Part shown: piece after piece, positions 8,434-17,128 of the stretch
How the letters are laid out: each line of letters starts with the position of its first letter
Numbering within the stretch: position 1 is the first letter of the stretch
NCBI RefSeq assembly: GCF_009711265.1
Contig: NZ_WMII01000005.1
Coordinates: 62,001-126,000 of the forward strand
Source of the DNA: Paracoccus shanxieyensis
GTDB taxonomy: Bacteria > Pseudomonadota > Alphaproteobacteria > Rhodobacterales > Rhodobacteraceae
Direction of reading: 5' to 3'
DNA: 64,000 nucleotides
Made by a program: the position numbers and the translations under genes
The notes under the pieces: model-generated
What the model saw: only the letters and a program-made list of their open reading frames with translations
What the model was told of the DNA's origin: nothing
The model's database searches: none

Positions 8434-9939
8434 ATGCCATCCACAGTCCCGACCGATCCCGCCGATCTTGGCGCAGCAGAGGCGCGTCGCCTGATCTCGC
8501 GCAGGGCGCTGTCGGCGCGGGAACTGGCCGATGCCTGCATCGCTCGGGTTCAGGCGCTGGATCACGCCATCAATGCGGTGGTGGCGCGCGATTTCGACGG
8601 GCTGCGCGCGGACGCGAAAAAGGCGGATGACGCGCAAGCGGCTGGCACACGGTTGGGCGCGTTGCACGGGCTGCCCTTCGGCGTGAAGGACATGATCGAT
8701 GTGGCGGGCCTGCCCACCACCTATGGCTCGGAGCTTTTTCGCGACAATATTCCCGCCAAGGACGGGGCGATCGTCACGGCGATGCGCGCGGCAGGCGCGA
8801 TCCCCATGGGCAAGACGAACAACCCCGAATGGAGCGCGGGCGGCAATACGCGCAACCGGGTTTATGGCGCCACCGCCAATCCCCACGATCTGACGCGGAC
8901 CTGCGCGGGATCTTCGGGTGGATCGGCGGCGGGACTGGCGGCGGGGTATTTCCCGCTGGCGACCGGATCGGATACCGGGGGGTCGCTGCGCAATCCGGCG
9001 GCGTTCTGCGGTGTCGTCGGCTATCGCCCGTCGCCGGGCGTGGTTCCGGGCAGCACGCGCGGCGTAGGCTTTTTCCCGCTGCCGACCTCGGGACCGATGG
9101 CGCGCAATGTCGAGGATGCCGCGCTGATGCTGTCGGTGATGGCGCGGCCCGACATGCGCGATCCCTATACGGCGGTGGTCGATGGCCGGACGGCGTGGGA
9201 TGTGGCGGGGTTTGCCCGTCTGCCGCGGCGCGATCTGTCCGCACTGCGCGTGGCCTTTACCGAGGATTACGGGTTCGCGCCCACCGAAAATATCGTCCGC
9301 GCGCATTTCCGCCGCGCCATGGCGCAGCTGTCGCCGGTCTTCGGTCGGGCCGAGGAAGGGACGCCCGATTGCCGGGATGCCGACCGCATCTTCTCGGTTC
9401 TGCGCGGGGTGCTGTTCGTGGCCGAGCATGGCCAGCGGCTGGACGACCATCCCGCGATGGTCGGCCCGAACGTGACCGCGAACGTGCATGAGGGCCGCGG
9501 CTATAGCGCCGATGACATCGCCGGGGCGCTGACGATGCAGGGGGAATATCACCAGCGCTGGCAGACATGGTTCGAGACCCATGATGTCGTGATCTCTCCG
9601 GCGGTGACCATCAGCCCGCGCGACTGGCACGAACTTTATCCGGCCCAGATCGACGGCATCGCGACGAAAAGCTATTATCACTGGCTGGCGATGGCCTACG
9701 CCTCGACGCTGGCGGGGCATCCCTCGATCACCATCCCCTGCGGCTTTGATGGCAACGGGATGCCCTTTGGCCTGCAGATCGTTGGGCGGCGGTATGATGA
9801 CCTTGGCGTTCTGGCGGTCGCAGCCGAGCTTGAGGCGGTGATCGCGGGCCTGCCCGAATTCGCGCCGCGCGCCCCGGATCTTGCCGCGATCAGATCGGCG
9901 CGCCCGATATCCGAGGATCCGGATTTCCTGAGCCTGTAG
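8434..9939 (+). CDS. amidase (amidase-signature family)
   Basis: Ser-Ser-Lys amidase of about 501 aa. The signature is clear: LHGLPFGVKDMIDV contains the catalytic lysine, CAGSSGGSAAGLAAG the cis-serine, and GSDTGGSLRNPAAFCG the nucleophile serine. AAAGGA lies 10 nt before ATG 8434 but only 1 nt before ATG 8425, so 8434 is preferred. Substrate is unknown; the family hydrolyses amides, carbamates and related bonds (GatA, indoleacetamide hydrolase, urea amidolyase and many amidases). It stands alone, downstream of a truncated polyamine-type ATPase and convergent with aroQ. Confidence 0.9.
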   Translation: MPSTVPTDPADLGAAEARRLISRRALSARELADACIARVQALDHAINAVVARDFDGLRADAKKADDAQAAGTRLGALHGLPFGVKDMIDVAGLPTTYGSELFRDNIPAKDGAIVTAMRAAGAIPMGKTNNPEWSAGGNTRNRVYGATANPHDLTRTCAGSSGGSAAGLAAGYFPLATGSDTGGSLRNPAAFCGVVGYRPSPGVVPGSTRGVGFFPLPTSGPMARNVEDAALMLSVMARPDMRDPYTAVVDGRTAWDVAGFARLPRRDLSALRVAFTEDYGFAPTENIVRAHFRRAMAQLSPVFGRAEEGTPDCRDADRIFSVLRGVLFVAEHGQRLDDHPAMVGPNVTANVHEGRGYSADDIAGALTMQGEYHQRWQTWFETHDVVISPAVTISPRDWHELYPAQIDGIATKSYYHWLAMAYASTLAGHPSITIPCGFDGNGMPFGLQIVGRRYDDLGVLAVAAELEAVIAGLPEFAPRAPDLAAIRSARPISEDPDFLSL

Positions 9940-9940
9940 G

Positions 9941-9962
9941 GCCCGGCGCTTGCCGCGCGGGC
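9941..9962. terminator. hairpin between convergent amidase and aroQ
   Basis: Imperfect GC stem GCCCGGCGC / GCGCGGGC with one bulge and a 5-nt loop, filling the 27-bp gap between two convergent genes. There is no U-run; it may act as a shared bidirectional stop. Confidence 0.35.
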
Positions 9963-9966
9963 AAGA

Positions 9967-10395
9967 TCAGCCGATCAGCTCCAGCAGCGCGCGGACGGCG
10001 GTGGGATAGCCCTTCGGTCCCAGACCGGCGATCACCGCCGTCACCACCGGCGACATCAGCGATTTATGATAGATCGCCTCGCGGCGGTGGATGTTCGAGA
10101 TATGCAGCTCGATGATCGGGCCGGGGAACATCTTCAGCGCGTCCATCACCGGGACCGAGGTGAAGGTCAGCCCGGCCGGGTTTATGATGATGCCGCGGGC
10201 ACCATCGTCGATGGCCTCATGGATCCAGTCGATGATCTGGGATTCGGCATTGGACTGGCGGAATTCGACCGGCGTGCCTTGCGCGGCGTCGCGCGCCCAT
10301 GCCTCGACCTCGGCCAGGGTGGTGTGGCCATAGATTTCCGGCTCGCGCTTGCCAAGGCGGTTCAGGTTCGGGCCGTTCAGGATATGGATGGTCAT
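9967..10395 (-). CDS. aroQ: type II 3-dehydroquinate dehydratase
   Basis: Converts 3-dehydroquinate to 3-dehydroshikimate; cytoplasmic, dodecameric in the family. The 142-aa protein has the family opening ILNGPNLNRLGKREPEIYG with catalytic Tyr22, INPAG at 71-75, and ELHISNIHRRE with catalytic His98 and Arg105. It is the last gene of a TRAP-transporter operon, 15 bp after dctM. That placement argues for a catabolic job (quinate, shikimate or dehydroquinate from plant matter) rather than aromatic amino-acid synthesis. No quinate dehydrogenase or dehydroshikimate dehydratase is in the window. Confidence 0.93.
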   Translation of the reverse strand: MTIHILNGPNLNRLGKREPEIYGHTTLAEVEAWARDAAQGTPVEFRQSNAESQIIDWIHEAIDDGARGIIINPAGLTFTSVPVMDALKMFPGPIIELHISNIHRREAIYHKSLMSPVVTAVIAGLGPKGYPTAVRALLELIG

Positions 10396-10410
10396 GACAG
10401 GTCTTTCTGG

Positions 10411-11712
10411 TCAGCCGGCATAACCGGCAAGGCGTGGCAACCACAGCACGAGGTCGGGAAAGAGGGTGATCAGCGCAAGGCAAAGCACCATCCAGCCAAG
10501 GAAGGGCAGGCAGTCGCGGATGATGTCCTTCATCGGCGAGCCCGAGATATTGGTCATGATGAACAACAAAAGCCCATAGGGCGGCGTCACCAGACCCAGC
10601 ATGATATTGACCACCACCACGACGCCGAAATGCACAAGGTCGATGTCCAGCGCGACGGCGGTGGGGATGAAGACCGGCACGATGATCAGAAGGACGGCGG
10701 TGCCTTCCAGCACGCAGCCCAGCACCAGCAGGATGACATTGACCAGCAGCAGGAATTGCAGCGGCGTCAGATCCCAGCCCTGCAGCAGCGCGCGCAAGGT
10801 TTCGGGGATGTTCTCGATCGTCACGACATAGTTGAAGACCAGCGCCCCGCCGATCATCATGCCGATCGAGGCCGAGGTCTTGGCCGAGATCAGCACGGCA
10901 TTATAGCCTTCGCGCCATGTCAGGCTGCGATAGATCACCACCGAGACCAGCACCGCATAGGCGGCGGCAAGGGCGGCGGCCTCGGTCGGCGTGGTCACGC
11001 CGCTATAGATGCAGCCCAGCAGGATCACCGGCATCAGCAGCGTCGGAAAGGCCGCCCATGTCACGCGCGGGATTTCGCGCAGCGGCACGCGTTCCTCGAT
11101 CGGGAAATTGTGGCGTCGGGCGTCCCAGCCGACCTGCGCCATCTGCATGGCGGTCATAAGCAGACCCGGCACGACGCCCGCCATGAACAGATAGCCAATC
11201 GAGGCATCCGAGACGAGCGCATAGACCACCAGCGGGATCGAGGGCGGCAGGATCGGTCCGATCACCGCCGTCACCGCCGTCAGCGCGGCGGCATAGCTGG
11301 GCGTATAGCGATTGTCGCGGGTCATCATGTTCTGCATCATCCGGCCCGAACCCGCCGCATCCGCGATGGCCGAACCGGACATGCCGGCAAAGATCAGGCT
11401 TTGCAGCACATTCACCTGCGCCAGCCCGCCGCGCAGATGCCCGACCAGCACATTGCAGAACCGCAGCAGCCGCTCGGTCATGGAACCCGAGTTCATGATC
11501 TCGGCGGCAAAGACGAACAGCGGCACGGCAAGGATGATATAATTGGAATACATCCCGTTCAGGAACTGTTCGGCCGCGCTGCCCATGTCCATGCCGGTCA
11601 TCCACAGATAACCGACCGAGGCCACGATCATCGACAGACCGATGGGCAGGCCCAGCATGGCCAGCGCGGTGATGCCATAGACCGTGATGGCAAAGGGACC
11701 GAAGAAATTCAT
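10411..11712 (-). CDS. dctM: TRAP transporter large permease (DctM)
   Basis: Large membrane subunit of a tripartite ATP-independent transporter, 433 aa with about 12 membrane segments. The motifs SGSAIADAAGSGRMM and GAILPPSIPLVVYAL-like loops and the C-terminal VTPPYGLLLFI are typical of DctM. Its start overlaps the stop of the small permease (ATGA). With DctQ and DctP it forms a sodium- or proton-driven importer for an organic acid; linkage to aroQ suggests a quinate/shikimate-like substrate. Confidence 0.93.
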   Translation of the reverse strand: MNFFGPFAITVYGITALAMLGLPIGLSMIVASVGYLWMTGMDMGSAAEQFLNGMYSNYIILAVPLFVFAAEIMNSGSMTERLLRFCNVLVGHLRGGLAQVNVLQSLIFAGMSGSAIADAAGSGRMMQNMMTRDNRYTPSYAAALTAVTAVIGPILPPSIPLVVYALVSDASIGYLFMAGVVPGLLMTAMQMAQVGWDARRHNFPIEERVPLREIPRVTWAAFPTLLMPVILLGCIYSGVTTPTEAAALAAAYAVLVSVVIYRSLTWREGYNAVLISAKTSASIGMMIGGALVFNYVVTIENIPETLRALLQGWDLTPLQFLLLVNVILLVLGCVLEGTAVLLIIVPVFIPTAVALDIDLVHFGVVVVVNIMLGLVTPPYGLLLFIMTNISGSPMKDIIRDCLPFLGWMVLCLALITLFPDLVLWLPRLAGYAG

Positions 11713-12221
11713 ACGCCGGAACTCGCTTTCGTCGGGTCATAGGCCTTGGGGGCCTTGCCATAGATGGCGCGAAAGCCGATCCACAGATGCCGCACGATCA
11801 TGGCCACGGCAAAGATCACATAGATCGCATAGGCCCAGTTGAACGGGATCCCCAGATAGGCGGTCGATTCCACCCGCATGAAGCTGACGTAATCCCATGT
11901 CGCGGGCATTGCCGTCACCAAGGCCACCACCGTCACGATGCCGGTGATCAGCGCCATGATCCGCCGGGTGCGGGCGCCCACCGCGCCATAGATCAGGTCG
12001 AAGCGCATTTCCTCGGTATCGGGGACGACGAAGGCCGCGCCGAACAGCACCAGCCAGATCCACAACAGCACGCTGATTTCATGTGTCCAGCCGATCGGCC
12101 AGTTCAGCACATAGCGCGACACGATCTGCAGCAGGAACACCAGAAACATCGCCAGAAGCATCAGCACGACGACATTCTCGGCCCGGCGCCGCAGCCATGC
12201 GGCGGCTTTGGGAAGCGACAT
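11709..12221 (-). CDS. dctQ: TRAP transporter small permease (DctQ)
   Basis: Four-helix small membrane subunit, 170 aa. The ATG at 12221 has GAGG at suitable spacing and gives the normal family length; an ATG 14 codons earlier lacks a site. IVSRYVLNWPIGWTHEIS is the characteristic second-helix region of DctQ proteins. It lies between dctP and dctM, with an ATGA overlap to dctM. Confidence 0.88.
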   Translation of the reverse strand: MSLPKAAAWLRRRAENVVVLMLLAMFLVFLLQIVSRYVLNWPIGWTHEISVLLWIWLVLFGAAFVVPDTEEMRFDLIYGAVGARTRRIMALITGIVTVVALVTAMPATWDYVSFMRVESTAYLGIPFNWAYAIYVIFAVAMIVRHLWIGFRAIYGKAPKAYDPTKASSGV

Positions 12222-12267
12222 GGACAACCTCGATGATTGGGGCCCGTGCAGGGGATCTGGCACGGGG

Positions 12268-12293
12268 ATCTGATGGGGGCATCTGATGGGGGC
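12268..12293 (-). repeat. 13-bp perfect tandem duplication
   Basis: ATCTGATGGGGGC occurs twice back to back in the dctP-dctQ gap. A tandem CTAGAG pair follows at the dctP stop. This looks like replication slippage; no function is evident. Confidence 0.6.
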
Positions 12294-12307
12294 GGGCGCG
12301 CCTAGAG

Positions 12308-13300
12308 CTAGAGCGCCGAGATCCGGTCGATCAGCCCTTCGGGCCAGTCTTGCGCCAGACTGGAATCCAGATAGGCCTTCTGCACATGGCTGCGGAAGGC
12401 GTCGACATCGGGGGCATAGACCTCAAGCCCCATATCGGCGAACTTCTTGGCCAGCTCGGCCTCGCGCGTGTTGTGTTCGGCGGTGGAAAAGGCGATGGCG
12501 TCATCGGCGGCCTTCTGCATCGCGGCGCGCTGGTCTTCGGTCATGTCGTTCCACAGCTTGCCCGAGACCGTCAGCAGGTCGAAGGCCACCAGATGCGCGC
12601 TCAGCACGATCTGCTTCATCACCTCGTAGAATTTCATGTTGTCGACATTCGGCAGCGGATTGTCCTGCCCGTCGATGGCGCCGGTCTGCAGGCCGGTATA
12701 GACCTCTGCATAGGCCATCGGCGTCGGGTTCGCCCCCAGCGCGGTGCCCAGAAACTGCCACGCCTCACCGCCGGGCATCCGCAGCTTGACCCCGGCCAGA
12801 TCGGCGGGCGTCGCGATCTTCTTGGTGGTGTTCAGGCCCAGCTGACGGATGCCATAGAATGTCGGGCCCAGGATCTTGATGCCCAGCTGATCCTCGGCCA
12901 GCGTCTTCATCTCGGTGCCGACATCCGAGGCGAACATCCGCGTCAGGTGGTCCGCGTCGCGGAACAGATAGCCCGAGGTCAGCGCCGACCAAGCCGGGAC
13001 CTGTTTGGACACGTCCTGCGGCGCGATATTCGACATTTCCAGATTGCCGCGCTGCAAGGCCACCAGTTCCGTGCCCTGCTTGAACAGCACGCCGCCGTAA
13101 AAGCCCTGATAGGCAAAGCCGGGGCCGATGCCTTCGGCAAAGCGGCGCATCATCTCGGCGCGGATGTCCTGTTCGGAAAACACCGCCGAGAAGCGGATCC
13201 TTCGCGCCTCTTGCGCCAGACCGGCGCGGGCCAGAAACGGCGTGGACAGCGCAGCCGCACCAAGCGCGGCAAAGCCGCGGCGGGTCAGTCGTAATGTCAT
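12308..13300 (-). CDS. dctP: TRAP transporter solute-binding protein (DctP)
   Basis: Periplasmic receptor of the TRAP system, about 330 aa. The N-terminus has a Tat-like signal (LTRRGFAALGAAAL) with cleavage near ARAGLA. Family features include GVKLRMPGGEAWQFLGTALG, the TPMAYAEVYTGLQTGAIDGQ segment with the carboxylate-binding region, and LPNVDNMKFYEV. The second of two adjacent ATGs has better spacing to GGAGG. First gene of dctP-dctQ-dctM-aroQ, divergent from two GntR regulators that probably control it. Confidence 0.92.
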   Translation of the reverse strand: MTLRLTRRGFAALGAAALSTPFLARAGLAQEARRIRFSAVFSEQDIRAEMMRRFAEGIGPGFAYQGFYGGVLFKQGTELVALQRGNLEMSNIAPQDVSKQVPAWSALTSGYLFRDADHLTRMFASDVGTEMKTLAEDQLGIKILGPTFYGIRQLGLNTTKKIATPADLAGVKLRMPGGEAWQFLGTALGANPTPMAYAEVYTGLQTGAIDGQDNPLPNVDNMKFYEVMKQIVLSAHLVAFDLLTVSGKLWNDMTEDQRAAMQKAADDAIAFSTAEHNTREAELAKKFADMGLEVYAPDVDAFRSHVQKAYLDSSLAQDWPEGLIDRISAL

Positions 13301-13396
13301 CATGTCCTCCCTGACAGTCAGTCGCCCTCCCCGGCGCTGGCTTTATCCGATCAGCATGGCAGCCGATTTTCGCCAGATCAACAATGGATTCGTATT

Positions 13397-13426
13397 TCAT
13401 CGGATGTTTTTTGTTTCACACGATGA
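13397..13426. promoter_or_regulatory. possible GntR operator between dctP and the regulators
   Basis: An inverted repeat TCATCG / CGATGA with an 18-bp AT-rich spacer lies in the only divergent gap of this locus, 44 bp before the first regulator start. Position is right for an autoregulatory site also controlling the TRAP operon. The repeat is short, so this is tentative. Confidence 0.3.
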
Positions 13427-13469
13427 TAAGGCATGGGGACATGTCCGGAATGGCGGCGGGGGCAGGGTG

Positions 13470-14159
13470 ATGAACGCAGCATTGCAAACGGCAGGATCGG
13501 CCGGGGAAACCGCCTATGGCCGGTTGCGCGGCGACATCATCCTTGGCCGTCTGGCACCGGGCACGCGGCTGCGGCTGGAACGGTTGCGCGACGACTATCA
13601 GGTGTCGGTCACCACCCTGCGCGAGGTTCTGGCGCGGCTGGCATCCGAGGGGCTGATCCTGTTCGAGGCACAGAAGGGCTTCGAGGTGACGCGCATTTCC
13701 GCCGAGGATCTGCGCGAGATCGCCGAGATGCGGGTGCTTCTGGAATGCCACGCCATCGGCATGGCCTTTGCCGCCGGTGATCTGGACTGGGAGGCCCGCG
13801 TCGTCGGCGCGCATCACAAGCTGTCGCGGATGGAAGGCCGGATGCTGGCAGGCGACCGCGCCGCCACCGCCGACTGGAAACGCTATGACCGCGAATTCCA
13901 TGTCGCGCTGATCTCGGCCTGCGGCTCGGCGGAACTGCTGGCGGCGCATGACCGCATCATCGACCGCTTCCTGCGCTATCAGCTTTTGCTGGTGATCTTT
14001 CGCGGACAAGAGGCGGTGGGCGAACATGACGCGCTGCTGGCGGCGGCGCTTGCGCGCGACACCGACCGCGCCCGCGCCGTGCTGACCAAGCATATCTGCG
14101 CCTGCATCGACTATACCGTCGCGCGCGGCTTGCTGATCGACCGGGGGCAACCGGAATGA
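13470..14159 (+). CDS. GntR-family transcriptional regulator, FCD type (first)
   Basis: 229 aa: winged helix at about residues 15-75 (YGRLRGDIILGRLAPG, TTLREVLARLASEG) and an FCD effector domain with the metal-site pattern ending DREFHVALISACGS and the late EHDALLAAAL histidine. Start taken at ATG 13470; GTG 13467 is in frame. Divergent from the TRAP/aroQ operon, which it most likely controls in response to the transported acid. Its stop overlaps the start of a close paralogue. Confidence 0.9.
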   Translation: MNAALQTAGSAGETAYGRLRGDIILGRLAPGTRLRLERLRDDYQVSVTTLREVLARLASEGLILFEAQKGFEVTRISAEDLREIAEMRVLLECHAIGMAFAAGDLDWEARVVGAHHKLSRMEGRMLAGDRAATADWKRYDREFHVALISACGSAELLAAHDRIIDRFLRYQLLLVIFRGQEAVGEHDALLAAALARDTDRARAVLTKHICACIDYTVARGLLIDRGQPE

Positions 14160-14827
14160 GCGGTGAAACCGTCGGGGCCAGCATCTATCAGCGTCTGCGC
14201 GGCGACATCATTCAGGGCCATCTGCGCCCCGGACAGAAGCTGCGGCTGGATCAGTTGCGCGGGGTCTATGCCGCCTCGGCCAGCACGCTGCGCGAGGCGC
14301 TGGCCCGGCTGGCCACCGACGGGTTCGTGCTGGCCGAGGGGCAGCGCGGCTTCGAGGTGGCGCCGATCTCGGCCAAGGGCCTGCACGAGATCGCCGATCT
14401 GCGGCTGCTGATCGAAGAGCACGCGCTGGCGCGCAGCTTTGCCCGGGGCACGCTGGACTGGGAATCGCGGGTCGTTGCTGCGCATCACAAACTGGACAGC
14501 CACGAGGAACATCTGGAAGCTGGCGACACCGCGCATATCGACCAGTGGCGGCAAAGCGACTGGCGCTTTCATCAGGAACTGATCTCGGCCTGCGGCTCAT
14601 CCGTGCTGATCCATGCCCATGCCGAGATCTTTGACAAATACCTCCGCTATCAGATGATTGCGCTGGCCTTTCGTCCGGCGGCATCCCGGATCGAACATCA
14701 GGCGCTGTGCGATGCCGCGCTGGATCATGATGCCGAACGTGCCATCGGGATCTTGCGCGACCATCTGCGGCGCGGCGTGGAACATGTGCTGAAGCATGGC
14801 CGCGCCCCGGCGCTAGGGGTGGATTAG
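14156..14827 (+). CDS. GntR-family transcriptional regulator, FCD type (second)
   Basis: 223 aa paralogue of the preceding gene, overlapping it by an ATGA. The aligned N-termini are very similar (YQRLRGDIIQGHLRPG, STLREALARLATDG), as are the FCD parts (WRFHQELISACGS). About half of the residues agree by eye. The likely origin is tandem duplication followed by divergence. They could act as a heterodimer or answer different ligands for one operon. Confidence 0.9.
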   Translation: MSGETVGASIYQRLRGDIIQGHLRPGQKLRLDQLRGVYAASASTLREALARLATDGFVLAEGQRGFEVAPISAKGLHEIADLRLLIEEHALARSFARGTLDWESRVVAAHHKLDSHEEHLEAGDTAHIDQWRQSDWRFHQELISACGSSVLIHAHAEIFDKYLRYQMIALAFRPAASRIEHQALCDAALDHDAERAIGILRDHLRRGVEHVLKHGRAPALGVD

Positions 14828-14845
14828 GCGGCGACCGGCGCGGGC

Positions 14846-17128
14846 TTACCCGATGGGCGCCATCCTTTCGATCCTGACCGGCACGCCCTTGTAAGCCGGA
14901 GTGCCGGATTGCAGGTCGTGGCTGCCCAACGCCACCAAGGGGTTCGTTTCCGGGTAATAGGCGGCAAGGCAACCGGGGGGCAGGTCATAGGGCACGATGC
15001 GCAGCCCATCGACCCGGCGCGGTATGTCATCGCCATAATCGGCGCAAAGGCTGATGCGGTCGCCCTTGGCCAGTCCCAGCAGGTGCATGTCATGACGTGA
15101 GATCATCAGGATCATCCGGTCGCCGCGCAACCCGCGCAGCCGGTCGTCATCGCCATAGATCGTCGTGTTGAACTGGTCGTTCGACCGCAGCGTGATCAGC
15201 GTGAACTGCCGCGCGCCCTGCAAGGCGGTCAGGGTCTCGGGGACCGCGAAACCGGCCTTGCCGCTGTCCGTCTGCCAGTCGCGCTGGCGGACCGGGTTGC
15301 CGCGATAAAAGCCGCCAGCCTTGAACAGCCGGGCGTTGAAATCGCTGAACTGGTCGGGATAGACCTTGGCGATCAGGTCGCGGATGCGGGCGTAATCCTG
15401 CACCCAGCCCGGCCAATCGACCTTTGGATTGTCGGGCAGCGTCGCCTGCGCGATCCCGGCGATGATCGCGGGCTCTGACAGCAACTGGTCACTGGCGGGC
15501 GCGCGCCGCCCCTGCGAGCCGTGGATGTGGCTAAGGCTGTCCTCCATGCTGACGGCCTGCGGCTTGCCGCCCTGCATGTCGCGTTCGGCCCGGACCAGAC
15601 AGGGCAGCAGCCACGCGCCATCGCCCACCAGCACATGCGACCGGTTCAGCCGCGTGGCGATCTGCACGTTCAGCGCCAGACCCTGCCACAGCGGATCGGT
15701 GCGCGACTGGTCGGGAATGGCGCGCGCGAAATTCCCGCCCAGACTGACAAAACCGCGCAAGCGTCCATCCAGCAAAGCCTGCAGGACATGAACGGTGTTC
15801 CAGCCCGGATCGCGGGGCGGCGCGAAGTCGAAGATCCGGGCCAGCCGGTCCAGCGGCACCAGCTCGGGCTTTTCCGAGATGCCGACGGTGCGCTGGCCCT
15901 GCACATTGGAATGGCCGCGCACCGGGCAGATCCCCGCGCCGGGCCGCCCCATATTGCCACGCATCAGCAGCAGGTTGACCAGCATGGCGATGCTGTCGCT
16001 GCCATGCACATGCTGGGTCAGCCCCATGCCATAGACCGCGATGCAGCGCTCGGACCGGGCATAGATCCGGGCGACCTCGTGCAGATCGTCGCGGGTCAGG
16101 CCGCAGGCATGCTCGATCTGCGACCAGTCAAGCGCGCGGATATGACGCTCGAACGCGTCAAAGCCGGTGGTATGGGCGGCGACAAAGGCGCGGTCGATCA
16201 GCGGCGCCGTGTCGTCCATGTCGAACAGATGCTTTGCCAGACCGGCGATTGCGGCAATGTCGCTGCCCGGTCGCAATTGCAGATAGGGATGCGAGATCGT
16301 GGTGCCTTGCCCGCCCAGCATCTCGGCCGGGCTTTGCGGGTCCAGAAACTGGATCAGCCCGCGTTCCCGCACAGGATTGAAGGTGACGATCCGGCAGCCG
16401 CGCTGCACGGCGTCCTGAATGGGGTGCAGAAAGCGCGGGCTGTTCGTGCCGGTGTTCTGGCCAAAGAACAGGATCAGATCGCAGCTTTCAAAGTCCTGCA
16501 GCACGCAGGTCCCGACGGGCGAGCCGATGGCCTTCTTCAAGGCCACGCTGGTCGTCTCATGGCACATGTTCGAGCTGTCGGACAGGTTGTTATGCCCGTA
16601 AAGCCGCGCGAACAGCCCATAGAGAAACGAGGTCTCAAGACTGGCCCGGCCCGAGGCGTAGAACGCGGTCGAGCCCGGATCCAGCGCCTGCAGCTTTGAT
16701 CCGATGGCTTGGAATGCCGCGTCCCAGCTGGTCGGGACGTAACGGTCGGTCTGGGCGTCATACCGCATGGGATGGGTCAGGCGACCCTGCGCCTCAAGGT
16801 CGTAATCCGACCAGTCGCGCAATTCGGCGACGCGATGGGCGGCAAAGAAATCCGGCCCGCAGCGCCTGCGGGTCAGATCCCAGATCGTGGCCTTGGCGCC
16901 GTTTTCGCAGAATTCGGCCAGATGCGGGTCTGGCGGTTTCGCCCATGCGCATGAGGTGCACATATGCCCGCCGGGCTTGTTCTGGCGCCTGAGCGTCGCC
17001 AATGTGCCCAGCGACATGCCGTCCTGCACCGCATGGCGGGCCACGCTTTTCAGCGATCCCCAGCCACCGCTGGGTCGGGCGTAAAAGGGCGTCGTCGGAT
17101 CCTGCTCGCGCGCGGGCCGGTCGGTCAT
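14846..17128 (-). CDS. FdhF/YdeP-family molybdopterin oxidoreductase
   Basis: 760-aa molybdopterin oxidoreductase of the YdeP branch of the formate dehydrogenase alpha superfamily. The N-terminus holds HMCTSCAWAKPPDPH and EFCENGAKA, the reduced cysteine arrangement of YdeP rather than the four-cysteine Fe-S site of FdhF. MPT-binding parts include MGLTQHVHGSD and the C-terminal region near SNDQFNTTIYG. No twin-arginine signal is visible, so it is probably cytoplasmic. The substrate of this branch is not established; E. coli ydeP is linked to acid resistance. It overlaps the catalase-family gene upstream by an ATGA, indicating joint translation. Confidence 0.9.
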   Translation of the reverse strand: MTDRPAREQDPTTPFYARPSGGWGSLKSVARHAVQDGMSLGTLATLRRQNKPGGHMCTSCAWAKPPDPHLAEFCENGAKATIWDLTRRRCGPDFFAAHRVAELRDWSDYDLEAQGRLTHPMRYDAQTDRYVPTSWDAAFQAIGSKLQALDPGSTAFYASGRASLETSFLYGLFARLYGHNNLSDSSNMCHETTSVALKKAIGSPVGTCVLQDFESCDLILFFGQNTGTNSPRFLHPIQDAVQRGCRIVTFNPVRERGLIQFLDPQSPAEMLGGQGTTISHPYLQLRPGSDIAAIAGLAKHLFDMDDTAPLIDRAFVAAHTTGFDAFERHIRALDWSQIEHACGLTRDDLHEVARIYARSERCIAVYGMGLTQHVHGSDSIAMLVNLLLMRGNMGRPGAGICPVRGHSNVQGQRTVGISEKPELVPLDRLARIFDFAPPRDPGWNTVHVLQALLDGRLRGFVSLGGNFARAIPDQSRTDPLWQGLALNVQIATRLNRSHVLVGDGAWLLPCLVRAERDMQGGKPQAVSMEDSLSHIHGSQGRRAPASDQLLSEPAIIAGIAQATLPDNPKVDWPGWVQDYARIRDLIAKVYPDQFSDFNARLFKAGGFYRGNPVRQRDWQTDSGKAGFAVPETLTALQGARQFTLITLRSNDQFNTTIYGDDDRLRGLRGDRMILMISRHDMHLLGLAKGDRISLCADYGDDIPRRVDGLRIVPYDLPPGCLAAYYPETNPLVALGSHDLQSGTPAYKGVPVRIERMAPIG

